Below are positions 19,139 to 26,038 of a stretch of DNA of 44,901 nt, in pieces. The notes below the pieces were generated by a model that searched no databases, was not told the DNA's origin, and was given only the letters and a program-made list of their open reading frames with translations. This DNA is from Micromonospora inaquosa. GTDB taxonomy: Bacteria > Actinomycetota > Actinomycetes > Mycobacteriales > Micromonosporaceae. A program made the translations under genes and the position numbers. Position 1 is the first letter of the stretch. Each line of letters starts with the position of its first letter. The DNA lies in assembly GCF_003857055.1 (NCBI RefSeq), contig NZ_QGSZ01000273.1:1-44901 (forward strand), written 5' to 3'.

Positions 19139-19578
19139 AACCCCTCCGCGGGCTTACCGCGGGCGACGGTCTCATTCATCCGCTCCCGCCACCAACTGCT
19201 ACCTGATCGGCCCCTCGGGTCGCCCGACCCCGGTGCCGAGGGAAAAAACCGCCTGAAGGCCAACAAGAGCCTGACGTCACCGACCAGAGTCGCCTCGTTC
19301 CGCAACAGCGCGGCGATCACCTGTTCTCTCCCCGCCATCAGCTGATGAAGAAGAGCGGCGGGCACCGCCAACGTCGCCTCAGCCGGCTCCACGCCGTGGT
19401 CCAACGCCACCGCCCGGTCGCGCATGATGAACCGCCACAGCTCCGCGTTGTCAGCGTACTCCACCCTGATCAACAACGTGCCGGCCACCCAACCGGGCAA
19501 AACGCGGCCCGCACGCGACGGCAAGGCCCTGAAGAAGACCTCCCGCTCCCGGCTGAGTTCCCTGGTCGAGGGCGACAT
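19135..19578 (-). CDS. SCP2 sterol-binding-domain-like protein
   Basis: 147 aa from ATG 19578; longer in-frame starts exist, but the upstream part looks non-coding. Core pattern: GWVAGTLLIRVEYADNAELW, RFIMRDRAVALDHG, then ALLHQLMAGREQVIAALLRN and a hydrophobic VRLLLAFRRFF. This fits the SCP2 alpha/beta fold, in which a hydrophobic tunnel binds lipid-like ligands. Its stop overlaps the glucosidase-like start (ATGA), so the pair is translationally coupled. The combination SCP2 + debranching-like enzyme + DUF892 looks like one operon. Confidence 0.65.
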   Translation of the reverse strand: MSPSTRELSREREVFFRALPSRAGRVLPGWVAGTLLIRVEYADNAELWRFIMRDRAVALDHGVEPAEATLAVPAALLHQLMAGREQVIAALLRNEATLVGDVRLLLAFRRFFPSAPGSGDPRGRSGSSWWRERMNETVARGKPAEGL

Positions 19579-19711
19579 AACCGTATGGTAGGCGTCGCGC
19601 CCACCCTCCGTGTGCGGACTCGGCCAGCCCGAGGAGTACATGCTCACTTTCGAGTAAGAGCGACCGGCAATAGGTCCAAGATCCGGACAGGCGGGTACCC
19701 GCAGGCAGCAA

Positions 19712-19777
19712 GCAGGCACGGGTCCATCGATCATCGGAGTTCTCTACGCTCTGTGACCGATGGCGTCCCGTGCCTGC
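19712..19777. repeat. Inverted repeat around IS5 remnant start
   Basis: GCAGGCACGGG (19712-19722) and CCCGTGCCTGC (19767-19777) are perfect 11-bp inverted arms. The right arm spans the GTG start of the transposase remnant. It may control transposase translation or belong to the IS end. Confidence 0.5.
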
Positions 19778-20210
19778 GCTGCCATCATCGTTGCTCGAAC
19801 CGATCTTCCTCCAGTTCGCCGCGTTGTGTCCCGAGCAACCCGGGTTCGACCCGGGCCATCCCCTCGGTTGCCACCGCCGCCGGATCCCGAACCGGGTCGT
19901 GTTCGAACTGCTCATCGCCTCTCTGGTCCATGGATCCGGGTACGAACGGGTAGCCACCGACCAGTGCTCGGACCGCACGATCCGCCGACGCCTGCACCTG
20001 TGGGCCGAGGCCGGGCTGGGCGAACAACTCCACGAACTCGCGTTGGACGCCTATGACCGCATGATCGGCCTCGACCTGGCAGACGTCAGCGCTGACGGCG
20101 CGATCACCAAGGCCCCATGTGGTGGGGACCGGGCCGGCCGCTCCCCGGTCGACCGTGGCAAAGGTATGAAGCGCTCGACCGGTGTGGACGGCTACGGCAT
20201 CCCACTCGGC
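19770..20210 (+). pseudogene. IS5-family transposase, 3'-truncated
   Basis: From GTG 19770 the frame matches an IS5-type transposase N-terminus: SSLLEPIFLQFAALCPEQPG, HPLGCHRRRIPNRVVFE, then ALDAYDRMIGLDLADVSADG, AITKAPCGG and GRSPVDRGKGMKRS. The first catalytic Asp region (VSADGAITKAPCG) is present. Similarity stops near GYGIPLG at about 20210, and the frame then runs antisense into the neighbouring small gene. The remaining catalytic residues are missing, so it cannot be active. Confidence 0.85.
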
Positions 20211-20263
20211 CAGTGCCCAGGCACGCTCATGCATCGCCTCCGGGTGTCTGCCGTGGCGGATCA

Positions 20264-20631
20264 TCAGTGCTCCCGCTCGTACAGCAAGTTCTCGGCGTCC
20301 AACGGCGCACTACGCCCGCCGACCGCATAGCCGCCGTACTCCGGTTGCGCCCGCCCCCGGTCCTGATCGGTCGCCGGAATGGGATCGGGTTGCCGAGCCT
20401 CTGACCGGCTACCGGTCCGGCAGGTGCAGGGAGAGCGCGTCCGCCGTCGTACCAGCGGGGGTCTTCCCCGGCCGCCGCGATGACCGTTGCGGCGAACGCC
20501 CGCACCGCGCACGGCGTCGGTCTGCCACACCTCGCGCACGCCTCAGCCGCTGTGCCCTCGTGACGCTGGTACAGCTCCACAGCTGTTGCGTGGGTCAGAG
20601 TGCCGCGCAAGGTCGGAATCGGTCGATGCAT
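20264..20631 (-). CDS. Small Cys-motif protein, apparent frameshift
   Basis: From ATG 20631 (G-rich site upstream) the frame reads MHRPIPTLRGTLTHATAVEL, then CARCGRPTPC (C-x2-C-x5-C) and AAAGEDPRWYD. After that point (about 20400-20450) this frame becomes Arg/Pro-rich and runs to 20227. In the next frame the DNA reads a natural-looking ending, EYGGYAVGGRSAPLDAEN then LLYEREH, with two stops (20261-20266). The two parts differ by one nucleotide in phase, so the gene appears frameshifted, or the sequence has an indel error. It follows the two XRE genes in the same direction. Confidence 0.55.
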
Positions 20632-20671
20632 CGCGGCCCCCGTTCCTCTCGTCGCGGCCGTCGCTGGGGTG

Positions 20672-21448
20672 TCAGGAGGCGGGGCGTGTCCGGTCCGCTT
20701 GGTGGATCGGGGTGACGGTGGACCTGCCTTTCGTGGCTCGGCCACCGTGCGCGCGAGGTGTGGTGTCGTCAGCACTGGTGAGGAGCAGCCGGAACCGGGC
20801 TTTGGAGTCGGTGTCGACGAGCGTGAGTGCCTGATCCAGCGCCGATTGCGCCGCGACCCTCGGCGGTGCGGGCGCCCTCCGGTGCTCCCAGCGAGAGACG
20901 GTCGCCGTGGTCACGCCGAGGTGTTCGGCGAACGCGCGGACGTTCATCCGCAGCGCCTCGCGCAACGCGCGGACCTCCCGCCCGGTCCACCGGCCGACGA
21001 CCATCGGCGTGCACCCGCACTCACCCGGACACTCCGCTTCCGCAGTGGGCACGGCCGGCGGCGCCGCGTGGTGCCGGCGTTGCCGTTCGCGGGCTTGTAC
21101 TTCCTGGGCATGGAAGTCCCGCACGAGCGCGTCCACCTGATCGAACGCGGCCAACAGGGCTCCGTCCGCGCCGACCGCTGCGTCGGCGCCCTGCCAGAAC
21201 CGGCGGGTGGTGCTCTCCCGGCCGATCTCGACGTTGCCGATCTGGCTGCGGGAGTAGCAGATGAGCTTGGCAAGCTCGACCTGCGTCATCCCAGCGACGC
21301 CACGCCAGGCGGCCAAGTGCCGGCCGAGATCCTTGCGTGCCTCGGCCACCTGACCCGGGGTGATTCCACCCGCCGCGCCGAGGCGGCGCGGCTTGCCGGG
21401 TACCTGCCGGGCCATCCTGCCCGGCCGCGTGAGCTGAGTACCCGCCAC
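20672..21448 (-). CDS. XRE-type regulator with two helix-turn-helix domains
   Basis: 258 aa from GTG 21448; ATG 21415 is an alternative start. The first HTH (about 40-95) reads DLGRHLAAWRGVAGMTQVEL, then AKLICYSRSQIGNVEIGRE. The second (about 150-200) reads REVRALREALRMNVRAFAEH, then LGVTTATVSRWEHRR. Between them a short linker has three Cys (ECPGECGC). The C-terminal tail is a helical ALDQALTLVDTDSKARFRLL. Two XRE domains in one chain suggest binding to a bipartite operator or an intramolecular dimer. It starts 3 nt after the stop of the upstream XRE gene, in the same operon. Confidence 0.8.
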   Translation of the reverse strand: MAGTQLTRPGRMARQVPGKPRRLGAAGGITPGQVAEARKDLGRHLAAWRGVAGMTQVELAKLICYSRSQIGNVEIGRESTTRRFWQGADAAVGADGALLAAFDQVDALVRDFHAQEVQARERQRRHHAAPPAVPTAEAECPGECGCTPMVVGRWTGREVRALREALRMNVRAFAEHLGVTTATVSRWEHRRAPAPPRVAAQSALDQALTLVDTDSKARFRLLLTSADDTTPRAHGGRATKGRSTVTPIHQADRTRPAS

Positions 21449-21450
21449 CG

Positions 21451-22119
21451 CTACCGCGCCCGCCGCTCAGCCAGCGAGTACACCTGCGCACCACCCGCAA
21501 CCGCCGGGAAGTCGACCACGGCCGCGGTGAGGCTCGCCGGACCGGCGCCGGACGCGTCGATCAGCACCCACACCCCACCGGCCAGCACCGCCACCCGGCC
21601 CGCCGCGCCGTCCTGGCACACCACCGTGACCGCCGTTCCCGCCTCCGCGCTCACGTCCACCTGCACCGCCGCCCCGGCGTCCGCGTCCGCCCCGGTGAGG
21701 GCGGCAAGCGCCTCGGCCACCGGCGCGGCGGGCGGTGCGATGCCCACGCCCGTCGTCGCCGCGCCAGGCTCGGCCGGGCCAGCCTCGCCGGACGCGTCCG
21801 GTTCGACCGTCGGCGCGTCGCTGGCGTGCCCCTGGATGATGTAGAACCCAAGTTCGGCATCGGTGTCCCGGCCGAGCACCGCCCGCAACGCGGTGCGGGT
21901 GTGCGCCGCCGGCCATCGATGCTCGCCACGTTCGAGTTTGCCGATGTAGCCAGCATGGATGGCGAAGTGTCGTCCCGCGTGCTCGTACAGATAGGCGTTG
22001 ACCGCCTCGGCTAACTCCTGCCGCGACATCGGCCGACCCGACCCCGATGGGGACCGCCGCGCCCGCCGAGCGTTGCGCAGCAGTTCGTTCGGCCCCGGTT
22101 GATACGCCACTGTGTACAT
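21451..22119 (-). CDS. XRE-family regulator with Ala-rich C-terminal domain
   Basis: 222 aa. The N-terminal HTH (about 8-75) reads NELLRNARRARR, then MSRQELAEAVNAYLYEHAG and IHAGYIGKLERGEHRWP. This is a common pattern of actinobacterial XRE proteins found beside small secreted or RiPP-type loci. A linker rich in Pro/Ala/Glu is followed by a beta-rich domain (VTVVCQDGAAGRVAVLAGG, then VWVLIDASG). It lies downstream of the methyltransferase, after a hairpin region, and probably regulates this cluster or the element. Its partner gene starts 3 nt downstream. Confidence 0.8.
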   Translation of the reverse strand: MYTVAYQPGPNELLRNARRARRSPSGSGRPMSRQELAEAVNAYLYEHAGRHFAIHAGYIGKLERGEHRWPAAHTRTALRAVLGRDTDAELGFYIIQGHASDAPTVEPDASGEAGPAEPGAATTGVGIAPPAAPVAEALAALTGADADAGAAVQVDVSAEAGTAVTVVCQDGAAGRVAVLAGGVWVLIDASGAGPASLTAAVVDFPAVAGGAQVYSLAERRAR

Positions 22120-22245
22120 CCGTCCCTGAAATGCGTGGTTGTGGTGGCAGGCACGGGCTAGGCGAGCGGTACGCGCACTCCGCAGCGGTGCGCGGGCCCC
22201 TCTCCTAGCCCCGCCCGCGCGGAGTGTGTGGGCGTGCCAGGGTGA

Positions 22246-22271
22246 GGCACCCGGCGGGCCTGCTGGGTGCC
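22246..22271 (-). terminator. Hairpin after graspetide methyltransferase
   Basis: GGCACCC (22246-22252) and GGGTGCC (22265-22271) form perfect 7-bp arms 43 bp past the methyltransferase stop. More hairpin-forming repeats (GGGCTAGG with CCTAGCCC, and CGCGCAC with GTGCGCG) lie between 22150 and 22220. The 194-bp gap probably ends the biosynthetic transcript and starts the XRE operon. Confidence 0.5.
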
Positions 22272-22313
22272 GCCCGCCGGGGCGTCGTGTGTTGTCTAGG
22301 CCGGGTTAGGTTG

Positions 22314-23450
22314 TTAGGCGACCGGCTCGCCGGTGAGGATCACCGATTGGTCGTGGTCGAGCCAGATGTGGTGGCGTCCGTCGTCGTAGGCGGTCATCCC
22401 GAAGCGGCGGATGCTAGGAAGCTGCCAGCGGTTCCAACGCTGCCAGGCGTCCTCGATGGCGGGCCACAGGGCGCGGGGTCCGCCGTAGGTGACGGTGGCC
22501 TTGTCGGTTCCGGGCCGGTACTGCACCCACGAGCAGTCGGTCTCGGTGTGCAGGAAGATGCCCTCGCCGCCATCTGGCAGGTTCTTGCTGATCGGGCCGA
22601 GACCGGGCACGGCCAGTTGCAGCAGGAACCGCAGCTCGCGCTCGTCGAACGCGTCGGCGGGGATGTCGCTGGTGGTCTGCGTCGGCTGGGTGAAGTCGAA
22701 GCTGGTGTCCGGGTCGGTGCCGTCGCGGAGCGGGTGGTCGGCGCGGGAGCGCAGCCACATGAAGTGGCCGGGGGTGTCGTGGAAGCGGCCCCGCACCGAG
22801 CTGGGCGTGGTCTTGTCGGCGACCAGGAGCGCGGACGCGAGTTCGCCTCGCACGTCGGCGACGATGCGCCCGCCGTGCACGAGCTGGCTGATCCAGGCCG
22901 GTGGGATCGTGGCGACGGCGGCGGTGGCGATGATCCGGCTGTACGGCGCGCGGACCGGCACCCCGAGCGCCCCGTCCCCTGCGGCCAGGAACGGCCGGTG
23001 GCCGAGGCCAGCCAGCCGCGCTCGGGCGGTCTCCACGAGCATCGTGTCGATGTCGATGCTGGTCACGTTCGCGTCGCCGAGGCGGTGGCACAGCAGGGCG
23101 GCGTTGAAGCCGGTTCCGGTGCCGATCTCCAGCACGCGCATTCCGCTATCGACGTCGAGCAGGGTGAGCATCTGCGCCATCAGGCTTGGGCGGGTCGAGG
23201 AACTGGTCGGCCAGCAGAAGCCGCCGCCCGGGTGTTCGGCGATCTGGGTGACCAGCGACTCATCGGCGTATACCGCCGCCAACCCTTCGGGCGTGTCGGC
23301 GCTGACCCGCTCGTTGTCGTCGTCGTAAAAGTGCGGCACGAACACGTGCCGGGGCGTCGCGGCGAACGCCTCCCGCCAGCCTGGAGCCAGCACATCCCGC
23401 CGGGTCAGCTCGGCAACCAGTGCGTTCGCGTGGTCCTGCCACCTACTCAT
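22314..23450 (-). CDS. Graspetide-associated PCMT-type O-methyltransferase
   Basis: 378 aa. The first two thirds resemble protein-L-isoaspartate O-methyltransferase: an N-terminal helical cap with TPRHVFVPHF, then STRPSLMAQMLTLLDV and the SAM motif VLEIGTGTGFNAALL (about 106-120), followed by VTSIDIDTMLVETARARLA and an acidic motif. An extra C-terminal domain of about 150 aa (from near 230) is not found in housekeeping PCMT. It matches the methyltransferases found with ATP-grasp peptide maturases. In fuscimiditide biosynthesis such an enzyme methylates an Asp of the graspetide, which then cyclises to aspartimide. It overlaps the ATP-grasp gene by 4 nt (ATGA). Confidence 0.85.
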   Translation of the reverse strand: MSRWQDHANALVAELTRRDVLAPGWREAFAATPRHVFVPHFYDDDNERVSADTPEGLAAVYADESLVTQIAEHPGGGFCWPTSSSTRPSLMAQMLTLLDVDSGMRVLEIGTGTGFNAALLCHRLGDANVTSIDIDTMLVETARARLAGLGHRPFLAAGDGALGVPVRAPYSRIIATAAVATIPPAWISQLVHGGRIVADVRGELASALLVADKTTPSSVRGRFHDTPGHFMWLRSRADHPLRDGTDPDTSFDFTQPTQTTSDIPADAFDERELRFLLQLAVPGLGPISKNLPDGGEGIFLHTETDCSWVQYRPGTDKATVTYGGPRALWPAIEDAWQRWNRWQLPSIRRFGMTAYDDGRHHIWLDHDQSVILTGEPVA

Positions 23451-24424
23451 GCGCGAGTTCCCTTCACCAGCAGATCGGCCAGTGCCGCAGCGATCGGCGC
23501 ACCGGTCTCATGTTCCAGCCACAGCCACTGACCTGCCGGGTTGCATTCGAGCATGACCCAGCGGCCTTCGGGGGTGATAACGAAGTCGAACGCGCCGTAG
23601 CTCAACCCCAGCCGTTCCAGGAAGCGGCGCACGCCCGTTGCGACTGATTCCGGCACGTCGATGTGCTCGTAGGTGAGCGAGTCGTAGTCGGCCCGCCAGT
23701 CCACCCGTCCAGCCTGCGAGCGCGAGCGGATCGCGACCGCGATCGGCAGCACGCCGACCACGGTCACCCGGGCCTCGAACGCCTTCGGCAGATACTCCTG
23801 CACCAGGTGCGCGGTCGCCGCGAACGCCTCAGCGGAGATGTCGGCGGGGTCGATGATCGTGGTGTAGGGCTTGGTCGCCTGGTGGCCGTCCTCGGTGAAC
23901 ACCAGCGACGACAGCGGTTTGCACACCACCTGCCCGCCGACCCGCTTGGCGAACGCGGCCACATCGGCGGCCACGTTGCTCAGCAGCGTGCACGGCACCG
24001 CCAGCCCGCACCGGGCGGCCAGCGTCAGTTGCAGCGGCTTGTACTCGGCAGCGGCGGACTTGACCGGGTCGTTGACCCACAGCGCATCCAGGCTGGCCAG
24101 AAGCCCGCCGAGGCCGTGACGGGCCTCGACGGCCGCGAACACCTCATCGGCCGGTGACATCCCGGCAGGCAGCCGAAAGCTGGTTGGCCGCCAGTAGAAC
24201 ACCGAGCGCACCCGCTCCAGATCGAGCGTGTCCGCGGCGGTGCTCAACATGCCGGCCCAGCCGCCCTCCGCCGTGGTCGTCGCGGACAACCGCAGCTCCA
24301 TCGGAAAGTCGCCGGTGTCGAGTCGCACGACCTTGCCTCCGGCGTGGGCCAACGCAGCCGCCACAGCGTCGGCTGTCGGGTCGTCAGCGCTGGTCAGGAC
24401 CAGGATCGTGTCTTTGGTGTTCAC
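23447..24424 (-). CDS. ATP-grasp peptide maturase (graspetide ligase)
   Basis: 325 aa from GTG 24424. It begins TILVLTSADDPTADAVAAAL, then VVRLDTGDFPMEL, the pre-ATP-grasp layout of the SAV_5884/MvdC-type maturases. The ATP-grasp core includes GGQVVCKPLSS (ATP-binding Lys), HLVQEYLPKAFEARV and, near the C-terminus, FDFVITPEGRWVMLECNPAG, where Glu and Asn (E-x-N) bind metal. Such ligases use ATP to make ester or amide links between Thr/Ser/Lys side chains and Asp/Glu carboxyls of a ribosomal peptide. It is 18 bp downstream of the precursor gene and coupled to the methyltransferase. Confidence 0.92.
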   Translation of the reverse strand: MNTKDTILVLTSADDPTADAVAAALAHAGGKVVRLDTGDFPMELRLSATTTAEGGWAGMLSTAADTLDLERVRSVFYWRPTSFRLPAGMSPADEVFAAVEARHGLGGLLASLDALWVNDPVKSAAAEYKPLQLTLAARCGLAVPCTLLSNVAADVAAFAKRVGGQVVCKPLSSLVFTEDGHQATKPYTTIIDPADISAEAFAATAHLVQEYLPKAFEARVTVVGVLPIAVAIRSRSQAGRVDWRADYDSLTYEHIDVPESVATGVRRFLERLGLSYGAFDFVITPEGRWVMLECNPAGQWLWLEHETGAPIAAALADLLVKGTRA

Positions 24425-24442
24425 GGCCGTCGCCCCCGCTTC

Positions 24443-24712
24443 CTAGCTGTCCGAGCCGGTGTCGGTCTGGCTGTCGCGGGACACCTTGCCGTCCGAAGAC
24501 GTCTCGGTCGCCATGGAAGTCCGTGGCGAGGTGGAAGTGGTGTTGTGCTTGCCCTGTAGCGGCATCGGCACAGCCAGACTCGCCGCATACGGCCGAAGCT
24601 CGCCCGGGATGTGAGACATCGGGTAGGCCACGCCGCCGGGCTCACCCATCGGCAACAGCGCCGGGGGCGAGAACAGCGGAGCGACCACCCTGGGCAGGGT
24701 TGGGGTTCTCAT
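24443..24712 (-). CDS. Graspetide precursor peptide
   Basis: 89 aa from ATG 24712, chosen because GGAAGGA (24721-24727 complement) lies 8 nt upstream; an in-frame start at 24736 overlaps that site. The leader (about 1-57) is Pro-rich and hydrophobic (PRVVAPLFSPPALLPMG, then GELRPYAASLAVPMPLQG). The last 32 residues change to a Thr/Ser/Asp/Glu-rich stretch: TTSTSPRTSMATETSSDGK, then VSRDSQTDTGSDS. Possible acceptors are Glu70, Asp74, Asp80, Asp84 and Asp88; donors are the many Thr/Ser. Asp74-Gly75 is a favourable site for aspartimide. It matches the putative ATP-grasp-target RiPP family by size, layout and position. Confidence 0.85.
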   Translation of the reverse strand: MRTPTLPRVVAPLFSPPALLPMGEPGGVAYPMSHIPGELRPYAASLAVPMPLQGKHNTTSTSPRTSMATETSSDGKVSRDSQTDTGSDS

Positions 24713-24763
24713 CGCGGTGGTCCTTCCTGCCGCCACGTCGGCGGCATCGAACTAGGGGTTGTG

Positions 24764-24800
24764 GGTTGCCCGCGCGGTACGCAGCTCCGCGCGGGCAACC
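24764..24800. terminator. Strong hairpin ahead of precursor gene
   Basis: Perfect 14-bp GC stem (24764-24777 with 24787-24800) with a 9-nt loop. It lies 22 bp after the small-gene stop (24823) and 52 bp before the precursor start (24712). A second smaller hairpin (GCCGCC/GGCGGC) sits at 24730-24746, next to the ribosome binding site. It could end the small-gene operon or attenuate read-through into the precursor. Confidence 0.6.
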
Positions 24801-24822
24801 ATCCGGCCGCCTTGGCGAGGCG

Positions 24823-25125
24823 TCAACGGCCGGAAGCCTCTCGATCGGCGGGAGCGCCGAACGCGTGAAACGGTGTGCGGTCGGCGGCTGTGAAGTCACC
24901 GTTGGGGCCGATCAGTTGCAGGGGCCGCCTGCGGGGAAGTTGCCGGTCGTGGCCGAACAGCGCGACGTGCGCGGTGTTGCGCTGGCTGCACGGCTCCAAC
25001 TCGCCGCAGGCAAGGCACCGGCCGCCGCGATCGCAGCGCAGATGCGCAGCGATCACGCTGTGGGCCGCTTCCACTCCATGCAAGGCGCTGCCGTTCACCG
25101 ACGCCCGCACGGTCGCCGTCGCCAT
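24823..25125 (-). CDS. Small Cys-motif protein near graspetide locus
   Basis: 100 aa from ATG 25125, with AAGGAGGA (25131-25138 complement) 5 nt upstream. It contains CLACGELEPC (C-x2-C-x5-C) at about residues 37-46, preceded by HLRCDRGGR, a possible zinc or Fe-S ligand set. The C-terminal part (QLPRRRPLQLIGPNGDFTA) shows no known fold. The start overlaps the upstream gene stop (TGATG), so it is translationally coupled. No family is recognised. Confidence 0.65.
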   Translation of the reverse strand: MATATVRASVNGSALHGVEAAHSVIAAHLRCDRGGRCLACGELEPCSQRNTAHVALFGHDRQLPRRRPLQLIGPNGDFTAADRTPFHAFGAPADREASGR

Positions 25126-25430
25126 CACGATCCTCCTTCGCCAGGCGGTGTCTGGGTTGATGCCCACCGGGACCGGATCTCGGCGACCGTGGCCCGGCCC
25201 TCGCCGGTCAACCGCACCGTCAGGGCTCGGGTGCGAGGCACGATCTCCATCAGGTGGTCGCCGAGCAGCAGGTGCACCGTCGTGCGCACCGCCTCCACCG
25301 ACACGTCGTGCAGCAGCGCGGCGAGCTGGCTGACCGTCCAGTCCCGCCCCGGCTCAGCGAGCAGCGCGTCATAGATGCGCTGACGCGGAACGCTCGCCAC
25401 GGTCAACACGTTGGCGCTCAAGGCTTTCAC
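25125..25430 (-). CDS. Small winged-helix-like protein
   Basis: 101 aa from GTG 25430. RQRIYDALLAEPGRDWTVSQ, LAALLHDVSVEAVRTTVHLL, GDHLMEIVPRTRALTVRLTG: three helices followed by a beta hairpin, as in winged-helix DNA-binding proteins. It overlaps both neighbours by a few bases (GTGA upstream, TGATG downstream), placing it in a tightly coupled operon of small genes. It is probably a local regulator, but no family assignment is possible from sequence reading alone. Confidence 0.65.
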   Translation of the reverse strand: MKALSANVLTVASVPRQRIYDALLAEPGRDWTVSQLAALLHDVSVEAVRTTVHLLLGDHLMEIVPRTRALTVRLTGEGRATVAEIRSRWASTQTPPGEGGS

Positions 25431-25627
25431 CGCCCATCACCCCCGTCCGCTGCGAGCACCCGTTGCGCCCAGCGAGCCTGCGGGCACGGAAACCAGGCGA
25501 ACCTGCACGACACCTCATGGCATCCCCAGCACAGCCCATCGGGCTCCGCCCGATGCACCAGCAGGACCGACCGCGCGTCGGCGATCTCGTCGGCGTGCGC
25601 CTTATCAGCTTCGATGATCACGACCAT
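25427..25627 (-). CDS. Small Cys-rich protein
   Basis: 66 aa from ATG 25627. A helical N-terminus (IIEADKAHADEIADARSVLL) is followed by CWGCHEVSCRFAWFPC (C-x2-C-x4-C-x6-C), a likely metal-binding knot, and an Arg/Trp tail. It overlaps the next gene by 4 nt (GTGA). It belongs to the same set of coupled small genes ahead of the graspetide precursor. Confidence 0.6.
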   Translation of the reverse strand: MVVIIEADKAHADEIADARSVLLVHRAEPDGLCWGCHEVSCRFAWFPCPQARWAQRVLAADGGDGR

Positions 25628-25651
25628 GGGCCTGTCCTCGCATCCAGAGCG

Positions 25652-25801
25652 TCAATCTGGCTGGCGTTCCATCCGACGTTGACCAGCCACGTCGAAGGCC
25701 CACCCGTAGGTAGCGCAGGGGAACCGCGCGTGACAGTTCAAGCAGCGGCTGCATTCCGGCCACTCGATCGGGCAATAGTTCGCACTGCCTGCATCGCCCA
25801 C
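25652..25801 (-). CDS. Tiny Cys-rich protein (49 aa), easily missed
   Basis: From GTG 25801 to TGA 25652-25654 the frame reads MGDAGSANYCPIEWPEC, then SRCLNCHARFPC and YGWAFDVAG. It contains C-x6-C-x2-C-x2-C-x5-C, and its CLNCHARFPC matches the spacing of CLACGELEPC and CARCGRPTPC in neighbouring small proteins. The other two frames here give poor sequence. It is 24 bp upstream of the next small gene, in the same direction. The start is uncertain; ATG 25853 in another frame (MTEIAGNGAGAV) could be a separate tiny leader or a frameshifted start. Confidence 0.5.
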   Translation of the reverse strand: MGDAGSANYCPIEWPECSRCLNCHARFPCATYGWAFDVAGQRRMERQPD

Positions 25802-25994
25802 CGAACGTTGGCGTCGACCGCGCCCGCTCCATTCCCGGCGATCTCTGTCATCTCTTGTTCCCCCCTCTCACCGTGAGGGCACCCAGCCGGACGGAGGCTC
25901 CTGTCACGCCCGGCCAGGGCGACCACCTTGGTTGCCGCCGATTTACGGCGTCGATCTATGTGACCTGACGTTATGGAGCTGTCGCGCACCGGAA

Positions 25995-26012
25995 CTACTA
26001 CATCGGTAGCAG
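25995..26012. promoter_or_regulatory. Imperfect palindrome in divergent promoter region
   Basis: CTACTAC-ATCG-GTAGCAG pairs at 6 of 7 positions per arm. It lies between the minus-strand small-gene operon and the plus-strand XRE gene (25854-26038), where both promoters must sit. It could be an operator for the XRE protein. Confidence 0.35.
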
Positions 26013-26038
26013 TGTCCGTATCGTGATGGTCATGGAAT

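Noticed and set aside
20672..22119. Toxin-antitoxin or phage-repressor pair
   Set aside because: Both proteins are XRE-like but neither resembles a toxin or has a self-cleavage domain; the operon context fits regulation of the adjacent RiPP or element genes.
22224..23531. 435-aa plus-strand frame
   Set aside because: Antisense shadow of the graspetide methyltransferase.
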